Assembly (NCBI GenBank): GCA_020747065.1
Contig: JAGMVK010000022.1
Coordinates: forward strand, 124,001 to 188,000
Direction: 5' to 3'
Length of the DNA stretch: 64,000 nt
DNA from: Cadophora sp. MPI-SDFR-AT-0126
Lineage: Eukaryota > Ascomycota > Leotiomycetes > Helotiales > Ploettnerulaceae
In this document: positions 1-11,030 of the stretch, one piece after another
Numbering within the stretch: position 1 is the stretch's first letter
How the letters are laid out: each line of letters begins with the position of its first letter
Notes under the pieces: model-generated
Told to the model about the DNA's origin: nothing
Seen by the model: only the letters and a program-made list of their open reading frames with translations
The model's database searches: none
Made by a program: the position numbers and the translations under genes

Positions 1-996
1 CATTTGACACTTGAAAGCTGCGATGCGGCAACGCAGAGTCGATCATCGTAACCATGGAGGCATCGTGATGTAAAGTCTACAGTACTGATATTGACTTCTC
101 GGAAACAATCAACCGGACGCCACAGTATTCGTGGCCCTTCAGACTAAGAATGGTCGTCATAAACCTCACAGAAACCACCACCCTAGAAGACGACAGTATT
201 TTGATATTCGTAGACACAGCTTTGCACTTTACACAACGTTCTGAGTGCTATATGAGACTTGGAAATTCGAGAATGGTATCGGTGGGTGATGGAGACTTCT
301 CGCTCGGTGTCGCAGAGGATGGCTGGTGGGAAATAACAACACCAATCCCACTCACTACATAACCGCACTTATGTGTTTGGCCTAGAAGATATTCAAAGAG
401 ACTTAAGAATTCAAACTCAAATAGGAGATAACAGGAGCGATGAATGTGATAGACTTAGAAGGCGATGGCCTTCTTGGATGCGGATGATCACTTATGTACC
501 GGGCGAGTCTCGTTCGGCTGTCTAGCTACCTGACCTTGCTCCACTCTCAAAGCTTCTCGAGATGAGCTCACAAAGGTGAGCGCTCGAATTCCGCCTGGGG
601 GCGCGAAGAATGAGGACTGAAGTTCTATATGTTACTCTCCGCAATTGATGCTGGAGAAAAGTGACTCAAGCCCCCTCCTGTTTGCGAGTCACCATTACCC
701 ATTTCCACGGCCTTCACTTCTCCCAATTTTCTTTTCCGATTTCGGAGGCTGAGCAGCGTATAGTAATAGGTCACTTAGCATGATGACACACCCGACGAAG
801 CTCAAAAGTAGATGGGCATTTGCTTATTTTGCCATTCAGCTGGCAGCATAGCAAAAGTAATGGTATCACAAAGTTTAAAAGGCATTCGGACGTATCCTCA
901 CTGCCAGTATCAAACGCCATGTCCAAATGCAGCAAAGACGCCATCCCAATGCAATATCCATCCCGAAAAATATCATCATACGTCATTACCAATCCC
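1..996. other. No recognised gene
   Basis: This is the left edge of the window, downstream of the RPC82 stop codon. Only short open frames (up to about 88 codons) occur, and none resembles a known family. It probably holds the 3' untranslated region of RPC82 and intergenic DNA. Confidence 0.6.
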
Positions 997-3188
997 CTAG
1001 AAATCTCTGAATATACCAATCAGCTGATCCAGACGAAGTATCTGGCACAAGAGACTCTCTTCCTTCGTCTGCCAAATCTGATATGAGTTCAACTGAGACG
1101 CGTCAAGATATGTCTCCGGGTCTTGGTCGAGCATGTCAGTTCGCAGTGTCAGGTTGATAACGTCGGCTACTTCACGTCGCTCGAAGTCCAGCCGCTGTAA
1201 GCATCTCGACATCATCTTGTAGGCGTTCTCTAAGATCATAGTAGCAACTCGGTCGTTGTCGAAGAACCAGAGAAAAATAATGCGGTTGGGATTTTGGCGA
1301 CCTGCATCTCTTGGCACCTCTTGGATGTCAACGACACCAGCCATTTGCATTTCAGCCAACTTTGTACGAACATCCTTTTGCTTCATGAGAGCAAGATTGG
1401 GCAGCTGCTTCTCATCGAGTTTCCCAAACTTCCTCAGCATACGTGCCAATCGATGTCCAAATGTGCCGAAGTTCTCCAACAACATGGTGTCGAGCTCCGA
1501 TTGCTGCATGTGTTCCATGATGCGCTCAAAATCAACAGTCCATTCGCCCTGACCACTATTCCCGCACTTTCGAAGGAATCGACAGTCATCAGACTCGAGG
1601 AGTTGAAGGTGGTTCTTGATTTGCTGCATCCGATTTTCACCCCGATCAGGAATCTCAGGTTCTGGTCGGTCTTGGAACGTTACCTTCGGACGCTTTGCTG
1701 GCTTTTGGGGCTCATCTGCAAAGGCGTCATCTTCGTCAAGAGTACCATGGCCAGTACCGTTGACCACGGTATCTTCATCCGATTCAGGATCATCCATGTT
1801 GACATCTGCTGCCTTGCCCTTCTTGGACTTCTCGCCCGGAGCCTTTCCAATACCCGCGCCTGCATTGATAGACTTGCTAAGAGACGCTGTGAGCTGCATC
1901 GTAGTGAAAGACGGGCCATCTAGTTGATCTTCAAGGTTCGACTTGGATCGGCATCGCGGGATTTTATCCTCCAAGAGCCTGAGACCAGCGGCATAAATCA
2001 TAGATGTCGTCTCTCCAATTCGATCATACGCAAACGCAACCAGCACTTGGTTACGCAAAACAACTGTACATTTTTCGTAGTTGATTCGAACTACCATATT
2101 CGGCTTCATGTAATGTTAGCATCCTTTCCCTGCCTCGAAAGCCAGAGTACCCACGTCAAGTCTCGTGCCATCATCTTCGTACAGGTGATCACCACTAACA
2201 ATGTCGCTGCTCCCATTGGAAAGCCGTCTCCGCTTGTGACTACCATTCGTCCCGTTGTGATCTCCATTCGCCATTCTCTTCTTGCCCTTCATTTGCCAAC
2301 GGCTTTGACCTTCGGTTCGTGCTGAGTCTATGCGTGCCTGGATTTTGAGTTTCATTTCTTCTTTTTGCTTGATGCCCTTTGTTCCACCCTGGTAAAATGC
2401 TTGTTCGACTTCTGTCTCAACCTTGTTATAGAGATCCGTTGGGCTTCGAAGCATGTTTTCCACAACCGGCTCAACCATGCCAGCCTGAAGCAAATGAGCC
2501 AATGCCGTATGCAGTGGACCAGTGGTGGGATGTTCTTTATCGCAGCCGTTATCACCGTTTGTGGCAGCATGTCCATTGACCTTTCCGTTGGTGTGCGCCT
2601 CTGGGCCTGACTCATATACTGCTGCGAGATCCGAAATTTTGGTATGGCCCATCACGAACAAGTTCTTCGTAACATCTCGTGCGAAGGCACCGAAACGAGC
2701 TTCTACCGCCTCCATGATCTTCCCAGATCGAACTAGCGCATATGCTGCATCGTGGTTTGCTTCGTAGAAAGTACCACCCTCGGAGTCGTGATTGTGGAAG
2801 ACGAGACCTTGCTGGATGAGCACAGCTAAACCATGTTTGATGTTGCGTGGGGAGAGTCGAGTGTGCCTGGACAAATTGATTGCTGTAAGTCGTCCCCGAC
2901 GTAGGAGCATTGTGAATATCCGCTGTAGAGCAAAGTCAGACATGACCAAACCAAAACTGAGCTACTGAGGCTGGTAGCCGCAGAACACAGGCGCTCGAGG
3001 ATGACTTGGATGCGACTGTGGCACACATACTGAGGTTAATTCGCCATAGATCTCGTCGACAAGCAGAGCGCAAAGCTCTACTGCATTCTTTGACTGTAGC
3101 CTGTCAGTATTGAGGCTCTGCAAAAAGGCGGTATTCACAGAGCTAGTTCTGCGCGGGGAAGGAAGGGACAAGGACGCACTCGAGACAT
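997..3188 (-). CDS. RPC82: RNA polymerase III subunit RPC82 (C82/RPC3)
   Basis: This is a subunit of nuclear RNA polymerase III, which makes tRNAs and 5S rRNA. In the family, C82 sits in the C82/C34/C31 subcomplex and uses winged-helix domains in promoter opening. Proposed exons are 3188-3180, 3093-3031, 2922-2155 and 2103-997, giving about 648 residues, normal for fungal C82. The N-terminal winged helix is clear: AVELCALLVDEIYGELTS joins exactly to RIFTMLLRRGRL, followed by SPRNIKHGLAVLIQQGLV. The third intron rejoins GTRLD to PNMVVRINYEKC. The C-terminus ends in QILRLDQLIGIFRDF, as in the family. The first exon would be only nine bases (Met-Ser-Arg), supported by a CTGAC branch site and CTACAG acceptor. 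If that is wrong, the gene could instead start at 3171 without this intron. The gene is divergent from QCR2. Confidence 0.93.
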
Positions 3189-3668
3189 GTTTGTTTGCTG
3201 CTGCCGCTGCTGCTGCTGCTGCTAGAGATTATCCCCGATCCCCAGAGCTTTCCACAATTGCTACCGGTTCTTCATTGACAATATGAGGCTGAGCGGGGAA
3301 GAGGGTGGCGGAGTAGGTAAGTAGGTACAGTAGGTAAGGTACAGTAGGCGGCGTAAAAGTAAGAAAGATATGACTATTTTTTCGAGCACCAGAAGGGTCG
3401 GTCACGACTCTTGTCTTAATTGACCCCACCATATATGCCTCGCTAAAATTCATTGGAGCTGTGACTGACTTGACTGAACTCACTACTGACACTGACCTGA
3501 CCTTGCCCTGCCCTGACGTCCTGCGGCTTTGGTCTCTAAAGTTCGCCCTATCTGGCCCCGAATTCTTCCCTCCATGTAGAGCTTCAACGTCCTCAACTTC
3601 CAAAGCCCAGCCAGCCCAAGCAGTCAAATTCTTGCGATTCCCCATCCACCACCAATCCTTCCCGCACA
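3189..3668. other. Divergent intergenic region RPC82/QCR2
   Basis: This holds the promoters of both flanking genes. It contains GTAGGTA/ACAGTAGG iterations at 3313-3350. CCAAT-box cores lie at 3452-3456 (reverse orientation) and 3653-3657 (forward). CCAAT is the HAP-complex site used by many respiratory genes, but the assignment to QCR2 is inference. Confidence 0.5.
3197..3223 (-). repeat. AGC trinucleotide repeat in RPC82 leader
   Basis: On the minus strand there are nine AGC-type triplets, one of them GGC, ending eight bases before the proposed RPC82 start codon. It probably lies in the 5' untranslated region and is likely length-variable. Confidence 0.85.
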
Positions 3669-5231
3669 ATGATCGCACGGTCGGCGATTGGTCCCAAGGC
3701 ACAGCTTGCCCTTCGCAGGCAATGCTGTGCTCATCCAGCAAATCGCCGCGGCCTCGCTGCCTCCATCTCCGGATCAACCTCCTTCTCGTACGAGACCGCG
3801 GATGTAAACGGAGTCAAGGTTGCCAGCAGAGATGTAGCAGGACCGACTACGAAACTTGCCGTGGTTGCAAAGGCTGGAACGAGATATCAATCGGCACCTG
3901 GCTTGACCTCTGGGTTGGAACAGTTCGCTTTCAAGGTGGGTGGATAGACTTAGTGCACTGTTTATTTTGCATCAGACATTGACCTCTGATTCTTCTTCAG
4001 AATACCTTCAAGCGGTCCGCACTACGAATTACCAGAGAATCTGAGCTTCTTGGAGGCCAATTGAGCGCATACCACACGAGAGAGGTTTTGGTCGTCGAGG
4101 CTAAGTTCCTTAGAGAAGATTTACCATACTTCACAGAATTGCTTGGAGAGGTTGTTTCGCAAACAAAGTATACTGGTAGGTCAATCACTTCGGGAATCTA
4201 GCTATGAACAGTCTTCTGAAATTGCCGACCTAGCCCATGAGTACCACGAAGAGATTGAGCCCGTTATCAAGCTTGCCCAGAAGAAGCTCCTTGGTAATGT
4301 CTCCGAGCTTGCTATCAATTCTGCACACGGCGTGGCTTTCCATAGAGGACTCGGCACGCCTCTCTACCCGACTTCCTCGACCCCTCTGTCCAAATATCTG
4401 AACGAAGAATCCATCTCCCAGTTCTCCCAGAGCGCATACGCGAAGCCGAATTTTGCTGTTGTTGCGAATGGTGCGAGCCAGGCTGATTTGGGCAAATGGG
4501 TTGGTGAATTCTTCAAGGAGTCAAAGAACTCGTCCAGCACTTTGTCGAGCGAGGCAACGAAGTACTATGGTGGTGAGGAGCGTATCGCACACAATGGCGG
4601 TAATTCTTTCGTCATTGCTTTCCCTGGCTCAAGCTCTTTCACCGCAGGAGGATCATACAAGCCCGAAATTGTAGTCCTTGCAGCTCTTCTTGGTGGACAG
4701 TCAAGCATCAAGTGGTCCCCTGGGTTCTCACTTCTCTCCAAGGCTGCCTCTTCCTTCCCTGACGCTAGTGTTGCCACCACTCACTTCGCTTACTCTGATG
4801 CTGGTCTTCTGACTATCCAATTCAGCGGCTCTGCAAACGCTATCCGTGGCGCTTCAGCCGAGGCCGTCAAGGCACTTAAGAGCGTTGCCGAGGGTTCAAT
4901 CAGCAAGGAGGACTTCACCAAGGCCGTTGCACTCGCGAAGTTCCGGGCTCTGGAAGAGGGCCAGAATATTGAGGCTGGGCTCGTCCTCACTGGTGCTGGT
5001 CTCGTCCATGGTGGAAAGGCTTTCCAGATTGATGAGGTTGGCAAGAGTGTCGAGTCAGTGACTGCCGAGAAGCTGAAGTCGGTATGTATCCTTTCTTACT
5101 TGAATACGTCAAAAGGCACGCTAACGCTATCACAGGCTGCCAAGGCCTTACTGGAGGGTAAGGCAACAGTTACAGCTGTTGGGGATCTCTATGTCCTCCC
5201 ATACGCGGAGGAATTGGGTCTTGAGGTGTAA
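3669..5231 (+). CDS. QCR2: Ubiquinol-cytochrome c reductase core protein 2
   Basis: This is core subunit 2 of mitochondrial complex III, a structural member of the M16 (processing-peptidase-like) family on the matrix side of the inner membrane. Exons are 3669-3935, 4001-4175, 4234-5081 and 5136-5231, giving 461 residues, the family's usual length. The first 30 or so residues are rich in Arg and Ala (MIARSAIGPKAQLALRRQCC), a typical mitochondrial presequence. The M16 body follows: LTSGLEQFAFKNTFKRSA, GGQLSAYHTREVLVVEAKFL, then YTAHEYHEEIEPVIKLAQ across the second intron. The HxxEH zinc motif of true peptidases is not seen (the site reads GLEQFAFK), as expected for core 2. The last intron (54 bp) is in frame and stop-free, so its retention would add 18 residues. 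ATP15 follows on the same strand. Confidence 0.95.
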
Positions 5232-5536
5232 AGTTTTCATTAGTCTGGGAGGAAGGGAAGGGGGTTGTATCAACAGCTCTAGAGTGTACTGTAGATATAT
5301 GAGCAATTTCGTGCAAAATCTCTGTAGTAACAGAAAAAAAAAAACCTTTGGGTGATTGTTATTCTGTAAGGTCTCTAGAATCGAGGGACTCAACCCAGGT
5401 GATCAATATCATTCAGGGGTGTGTATCACGTGACGCTCTCGGCATCTCTGAAAATCGATCGTTCCGAGTCTCAACAGCTACCTGCTTCAACCACATCAAC
5501 CGCTTGAACTCTCTTCACAAATCCCAATCACTCACA
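5232..5536. other. QCR2-ATP15 intergenic region
   Basis: This 305-bp spacer holds the QCR2 3' untranslated region, a run of eleven A's at 5334-5344 and the ATP15 promoter. No other signal is recognised. Confidence 0.5.
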
Positions 5537-5917
5537 ATGACATTCGCGTGGAAAGCGTCAGGTCTCACGTACGTTCCGCCACCCCTCGAAGCCCAATGGG
5601 TCCCCAATCGAGCCGCCGCGTGGTCGCAAGGAACTTCGACTGACAAATCTTTCAATAGCTACAACAAGTACCTCTCCGTCGCAGCACGGGTCGTCCGACG
5701 CAGCTTGAAGGATGACAAAAGACTGCAAGCAGAGAGAAGAGGAGAGATGGAACTGAAGTTTGCGAAGTGGAACGTGAGTGATATACTCGCGGCAGTACGG
5801 ATACGTGGGAGGGACAAGACTGACAGTGAATGATCACAGAACGGCAAGCAAGGCGAGAGCAAGAGCGTCGCAGAGGCAAACGCTGCTTCGATGGCAGAGA
5901 CTGGCTCCCAGTCTTAG
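5537..5917 (+). CDS. ATP15: Mitochondrial ATP synthase subunit epsilon
   Basis: This is the small epsilon subunit of the F1 central stalk of mitochondrial ATP synthase. Exons are 5537-5568, 5659-5773 and 5840-5917, giving 74 residues, right for fungal ATP15. The spliced protein reads MTFAWKASGLTYNKYLSVAA, then RVVRRSLKDDKRLQAERRGE, MELKFAKW and NGKQGESK, all family hallmarks. The first intron (donor GTACGT, CTGAC branch, acceptor AATAG) is required to restore GLTYNKYL. It is 90 bp with no in-frame stop, so an unspliced reading inserts 30 residues and could mislead gene callers. Confidence 0.93.
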
Positions 5918-6594
5918 GTTCCCGGATGGCACTTTGCTGGCGCCAGAGTTGGTGGGATGAATGACTGGCTGGTGGAGGGGTGGTTACGGAGGACGGAAGG
6001 ACATGGATGGTGAATTGTACAATTGTATTATTTGAGGACGACAAACCCAGCCAATTCCAAATTCAGGTCGAAACTATACATGCATGGCCAGACCTCTTCT
6101 GAACCAGATCGATACAGATGAGATGATGCAAGAGCACATTCTGGGACAATCCCAACCTCTAAAAGTTGTCATCTTGAATACCTACATACCCTGGCAAGCT
6201 GCTAAACGCTAGAAATCTGCAGCTTATTCCGGTGCCATTACGCTCAACATGTATCCAATTAATGCTCTACTTATCGACTTGTGTTGGATGGTGCTGGCAC
6301 ATTGGCGCCGTCTTCTATTGTTTCGAAGTCGAAAGGCGTGAAGAGTTCTTAAGCTACTCGGTATACTTCTATATGAATTTTGATTTCTTGGGAAGCAGCA
6401 TTTTTTTAGTGCTGAAGTAAAGAAATGCTGGAAAGCTGCTCTCTATACTTTTTATAGGTCGAGTCTCAAGGAGCTCCATTTAGCACCAATCCTCAGGCGA
6501 GAACTTTCGACTTCAAATATCTTTAGGTTGGCTTAGCTTGCGATGAGCATCCGATTGTGATGAGCCGCTCCGGGAATATTGCAGCACCGCAAAC
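5918..6594. other. Intergenic region ATP15-NAA35
   Basis: This 677-bp stretch holds the ATP15 3' end and the NAA35 promoter. A 62-codon open frame at 6232-6420 has no family resemblance and looks like chance. Confidence 0.5.
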
Positions 6595-9214
6595 ATGCAT
6601 AGCAATGGCGTGTCTACCATCTCCGACAGTAAGAAGCGATTCGCACTCACGATATTGCCCAATTTAGCTTGCTTACCACTCCATAGACACAGCGAACCTT
6701 GCCATCGACGACCATACCGACAGGCCGACTAACCCATTTGCAGCTTTCGACCCCGAGCCACCACCCGCACCGAAATTAAAGAGCAAAGGCGTGATCGCCA
6801 TGGACATCACCAAAGAGTTTACTCATGCGGCTCAACGTGAGTTCGATCTCGCCCAGATCGCGAAAACTATGTGTCTCTGCAATCACGTGCTGACACTACG
6901 TAGATCTCGACCTGGGGCAACTCATCAAGGATCCATTCTTCACGCTCTTCGAGTCTGTTGGGGCGTTGGAGGTAAGCCTAGAGCTGTCCTGGATCTGTCT
7001 ATAAAGCCGCTACTTGTGCTAATGCTGGTAGATCATGGACCGAAAAATGGACAGCGGCTACCTCGAGCCTGGAGAGACCATGGAAGATGAGTTTGACTTT
7101 GCTCAAGATTTGCTTCCAGAAGAAATCATTGGCATAATCGATCAGCTGCTATGTCATGAGGTATATCCCATCTCAAGGAAGGGTAGAAAGTTGCTAATGT
7201 CACAGATGGCGTGGCACATGGGCCACCCCCTCGCGCAAACCATCTTCACTAGCTTGTATATCGACAAGATCCTCTCGCCATGCCCACTAAACATCGACCA
7301 AACTTTCTTTTACCTGAACGAAAGTGGTAAAGATGAACCTATTACTCTCCAGGTATTGAGGGCATATTGTCTTGGTCTCATCAAGACTTGCTACTACGTC
7401 AACAATCGAGTCAAGTCTGAGCATACTTATGAGGCATGTACACTGGGCTTTCAGAAAGTAGGACTTCACTAACAGGCAATTATAGGAGGAGGACTTCGTT
7501 ACTCATACTTTTCACCGGAGTCTTCTTGAGGGAATCGAGCATGAAGCAATTGTTGAGTTTCTTGATGAAACCATTACACTGCTCGCAGACACCGCAGACA
7601 TCGAACCACTAATCAAGAAATCACTGGAATGCCGACTCAAATTTCGATTACAATTCCTCCAAACGGTCGAAGCTGCAGATAGCAGAAATTCCGAAAATCC
7701 AAAGAGGCCTTGGTCAGAGCTTTTAGCCTTTATACCGGATCTCAAATCATCTCTTCCTTTTGGAAAACCTTTCCCGTCTTCTTTCAGTGTTAAGATACAA
7801 AGAAAACTAGCCAGTACTGTCCCACCACGCCCGATTGTTGAAGTCAGTCAAGAAGCTGCTTTCGAGCATTTGGAAAGACTTTGCTTGGATGCGTCCGTGG
7901 CGGTTGAAGTTTTGAAGTACTACGACAGTCACAGTCTCATGGTAAGCTCCATCTCAATTTAGCAATATTGGCGCTCACAACAACTAGACTTTTGTTTTCC
8001 TCTTTCAGGCTCGGAAACCCCAACCGTCGGTTTACGTCCGAGCTTTACTACAGCACTATATTTTCGGAGATATGATTATTCTGGGAACAATGTCTATTCG
8101 GCACGTTCTTGATGACGATCTTGCCTCCGTTGTACTACCCTCAGATCAGCTATTAGATCGTCTTAACGATGAGATTGAAGTTCCTTATGATCCGAGGCAT
8201 CACATGGCTGCTCGGATGGAAATATTCCGATCTCGCGCGGCCAGTTCCTATTTGGATATTATGAGAACGATATGCCAGAACAGATGTAGGATACGGCGCA
8301 CATTCTGCCACACGATTGTTGATTGGGATAATCTTCAGATGGATGCTGAGGAATTAGATGTTGAGCTCCGAGAATTCACCAAGGAGCAACCGATCGTGGA
8401 TGCGGAAATTTCGAGTGAACCCATCTACTCTTTTCCACTATCATCTTGGTCCTACTTCTACAAATTACGACTGATGGAATGGCTAGTCCAGTTGGGGTTC
8501 GAGCTTGAAACCTACCAACCAGATGAGATCGCAGGCATGTACTGGTACTTGCAGTACTTGACAAAGACGCGGAGTCGCCACCTCGAGCGAATTAGAGGCT
8601 TCGTTGTACGAAAGTTGAGAGCATCCTTGCAAAAGTCCCAAACTGCAGCTGCCGAACATCCAGAATTTATGACCTCTTTGAGCTTTATCAACTTCTCTTC
8701 GATGGAAGCTGCTGCTACGTACGGATTCTCAGATGCCTTATCGTGTTTATTCACAGCCCTCAGCCGCCTTTCCCTAATAGAGCCCCCTCCAAGGCCATAC
8801 AGCGACAACAACATGAGATACGAGGTACGAATGAAACCATTCCACGGTATTGGTCTTCCGGAAGTAACGCCATTCGATGACTTCACCAGATACGTCACTC
8901 AACCCGAAACATCAACACTTGAACTACTCAAGTTTGCAGGTGAATCAGCTTTGGGAGCAAAGAAAGGCTTTGAGGTCCTCAGCAAGCTGAGCGCCAAGGA
9001 AGCATTCTGCCAAGGATCGCACGATGCTTGGTTGAGTAGTATCAAGGCTTGCTTGAAAGCTTGCATTTTCACAAGCATCACGATTGCTACAGTGAAGAAA
9101 GCTATCGAGGCTGCTGGGAATGAGGGCCAGGTGAAGCTGAAGGTCGAGATACCTAAGTCTGGGAAGGGGTACCATGATTGGTGGATTGTGCCGAAAGTTA
9201 TACCTGTCCCTTGA
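6595..9214 (+). CDS. NAA35: NatC N-terminal acetyltransferase auxiliary subunit (Mak10/NAA35)
   Basis: This is the large auxiliary subunit of NatC, which anchors the catalytic Naa30 to ribosomes and helps acetylate N-termini such as Met-Leu and Met-Phe. Exons are 6595-6628, 6687-6836, 6904-6971, 7032-7160, 7206-7433, 7486-7941 and 8009-9214, giving about 756 residues, normal for the family. The signature runs across exons 3-4: HLDLGQLIKDPFFTLFESVG, ALE, then MDRKMDSG (about residues 86-93), matching the family's MDPKMDSG box. MAWHMGHPLAQTIFTSLY and the junction TYE/EEDFVTHTF follow. The intron at 7434-7485 has a GC donor (GAG/GCATGT). No GT donor there keeps the frame, and its CACTAAC branch site and TATAG acceptor are good. 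The first exon (34 bases) is the least certain part. Confidence 0.93.
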
Positions 9215-10506
9215 AGCGTTCCCCCGCTAGCGTATCTGCTGTCATCAATAGCATTGGACTTTAGACTGTGGTTCGTGTATCTCCCCGACCTTGCAAATCA
9301 TTGAGCCCAGATGCGTTTCCTTTCCATCCACAGTCACGAGGGTCTGCATGCTCAGGGTAAACTCTCCTTATGCAGCCCTCTTAAAGTTTACTGGTGTACC
9401 GAGTATTCTCTTTTAAGGCAAGGAATGACGGTAAGATTGCCATGTTTGCTTCCTGAAGACCAATTGGTTCTCTGAGGCTTGATTTCGGTCGAGTGTAGCC
9501 TATGTCACAAAATCTACTCCATGTGGCCAAATTTGACATCTCTAGACCAATGCATAGCTCATAATCAAGACAAAGGTCGGTGTAGTGCAGGCCCCTAAGT
9601 ACAATCTTAGTAGTCGACACAACAGTCAGGCGGCCCTCAGCGCTTGCTCAACGCCACATGGCTGAGATGTGAACCTCTTTAGTCATGCTTGAATTCAATG
9701 TCACATGCGAGGTCCTTTGGTGGACGCATGGGTAGTCCTCATTGCGATCCTGGCGTGTGTGAGTACAGTGACTATCATGCAAAGGTTAGTTGGATTTCTT
9801 GGTCGCACGAATGGCCGATGTGCTGCGTCAGATTGCTCTCGCGCCGACCTGCAAGTCAGATACCAGATCATGCATGCTTGGAGTTGGACATGATGTTCCT
9901 GCTCTGGGACTGCTGAGATTGCATTGGTTGACTATCTGGTCCGGAACAGCACGTCCACTCCCCCCTCAATGGTAGACGTAGAAATCCCGAAAAGTTTTAA
10001 CTGAAAATAGAGACCCCGCTGAAATAGATCGACGTTCCTCATACCGGGAATGATTCGTTTTGCCCTGATCTGAAGTTCATCATTTCCTTTCATAATGTAC
10101 GCGTGCATCATTCCACAAAATCATGAGTGTATGGATCCATATCTCACGATCTTCTCTCAACCACTCACAGGAGCTTTCGTTCTCACATGAAGCTACTCGT
10201 ACGATAGCAACTGGTATATAGTGTCTCCTTCGATCTCATCTTTGACTTGTCAGGTATAGACATTGCAACTCTCATTTTGAACTTCGGGCTTAGCCATGCT
10301 CATTCTAAGTCGCGTTGTCAGATTGTTCTCGGTGGCAGTCGGAGATCTACCTTTGCAATCTCCTCGATTGTGAGGCGATGATCCTGTTCCTGTGACCAGC
10401 TCGCTATAAATCCCAACTGATATCTCTTCGACGCAGGGTATTTCATTGTCTTAACCCATCTTTCGACACCGGACCTCCTTGATCTTTAACAGCGATTATT
10501 GGAAAG
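9215..10506. other. Intergenic region NAA35 to cysteine-rich gene
   Basis: This 1.3-kb region has no convincing gene. Short plus-strand frames at 9689-9975 overlap each other and have no family features. The right end is the promoter of the secreted protein gene. Confidence 0.5.
10405..10411 (+). promoter_or_regulatory. TATA box of cysteine-rich protein gene
   Basis: TATAAAT lies about 100 bp upstream of the start codon at 10507, a normal distance for a fungal TATA element with a short leader. Confidence 0.5.
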
Positions 10507-11030
10507 ATGCAATTCTTCTACTTCTTTGGCCTAGCAGGCTTAGCTGCCTTCACTGGAGTCCAGGGTGAATTATCCTTTCCGCGACAACTAGAACCTGTCT
10601 ACCTGACATTACCCTAGGTGCCTTCACAAAGGAGCCGGCCGATAAAGTCTGTGCAGATGGTGAGCCAGTAGAAGTTGCTCTTGCAGGCCGGGCTAACGTT
10701 CACACTACAGATCCTGCCTATGGACCCAACTATCAAGCCTCATACGCTCCCGATGGCAATCCAAACGGCTGCTTCTGTAAGCCTAGCGTCTGTCCCAAAC
10801 CATGTTTCGGCAACAAGTACACTTGGCCTAAAGATGGGTATCGAGGCTGCTGTCCTGAACAAGAGTTCTCTTATGATGCAGGATCTCTTGAGGGTGCTTG
10901 CTGCAGCAACAGCACGACATACTCGTACGATCCTATCTCTAGATCCGGAGGCTGCTGTTCCGGTACACCGGTTGCCAGCTTTGTGGGCATGTGTTCCAAG
11001 TGTTTCCATTTGGGGTGCATAAATGAGTGA
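10507..11030 (+). CDS. Small secreted cysteine-rich protein
   Basis: The function is unknown; it is a candidate secreted effector or surface protein. Exons are 10507-10564, 10618-10659 and 10711-11030, giving 139 residues. All introns are phase 1 with GTGA(A/G) donors and CTAG or ACAG acceptors. Residues 1-19 form a signal peptide (MQFFYFFGLAGLAAFTGVQ), probably cut near VQG-AF. The mature part holds 14 cysteines and ends in MCSKCFHLGCINE. There are three CC doublets. The first two start related units of about 17 residues containing SYD: CCPEQEFSYDAGSLEGA and CCSNSTTYSYDPISRSGG. No membrane anchor follows. The intron set, signal peptide and even cysteine spacing argue for a real gene, although unspliced frames look meaningless. 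No homologue is recognised. Confidence 0.8.

Noticed and set aside
1294..1923. 209-codon plus-strand frame
   Set aside because: It is the antisense shadow of the RPC82 last exon.
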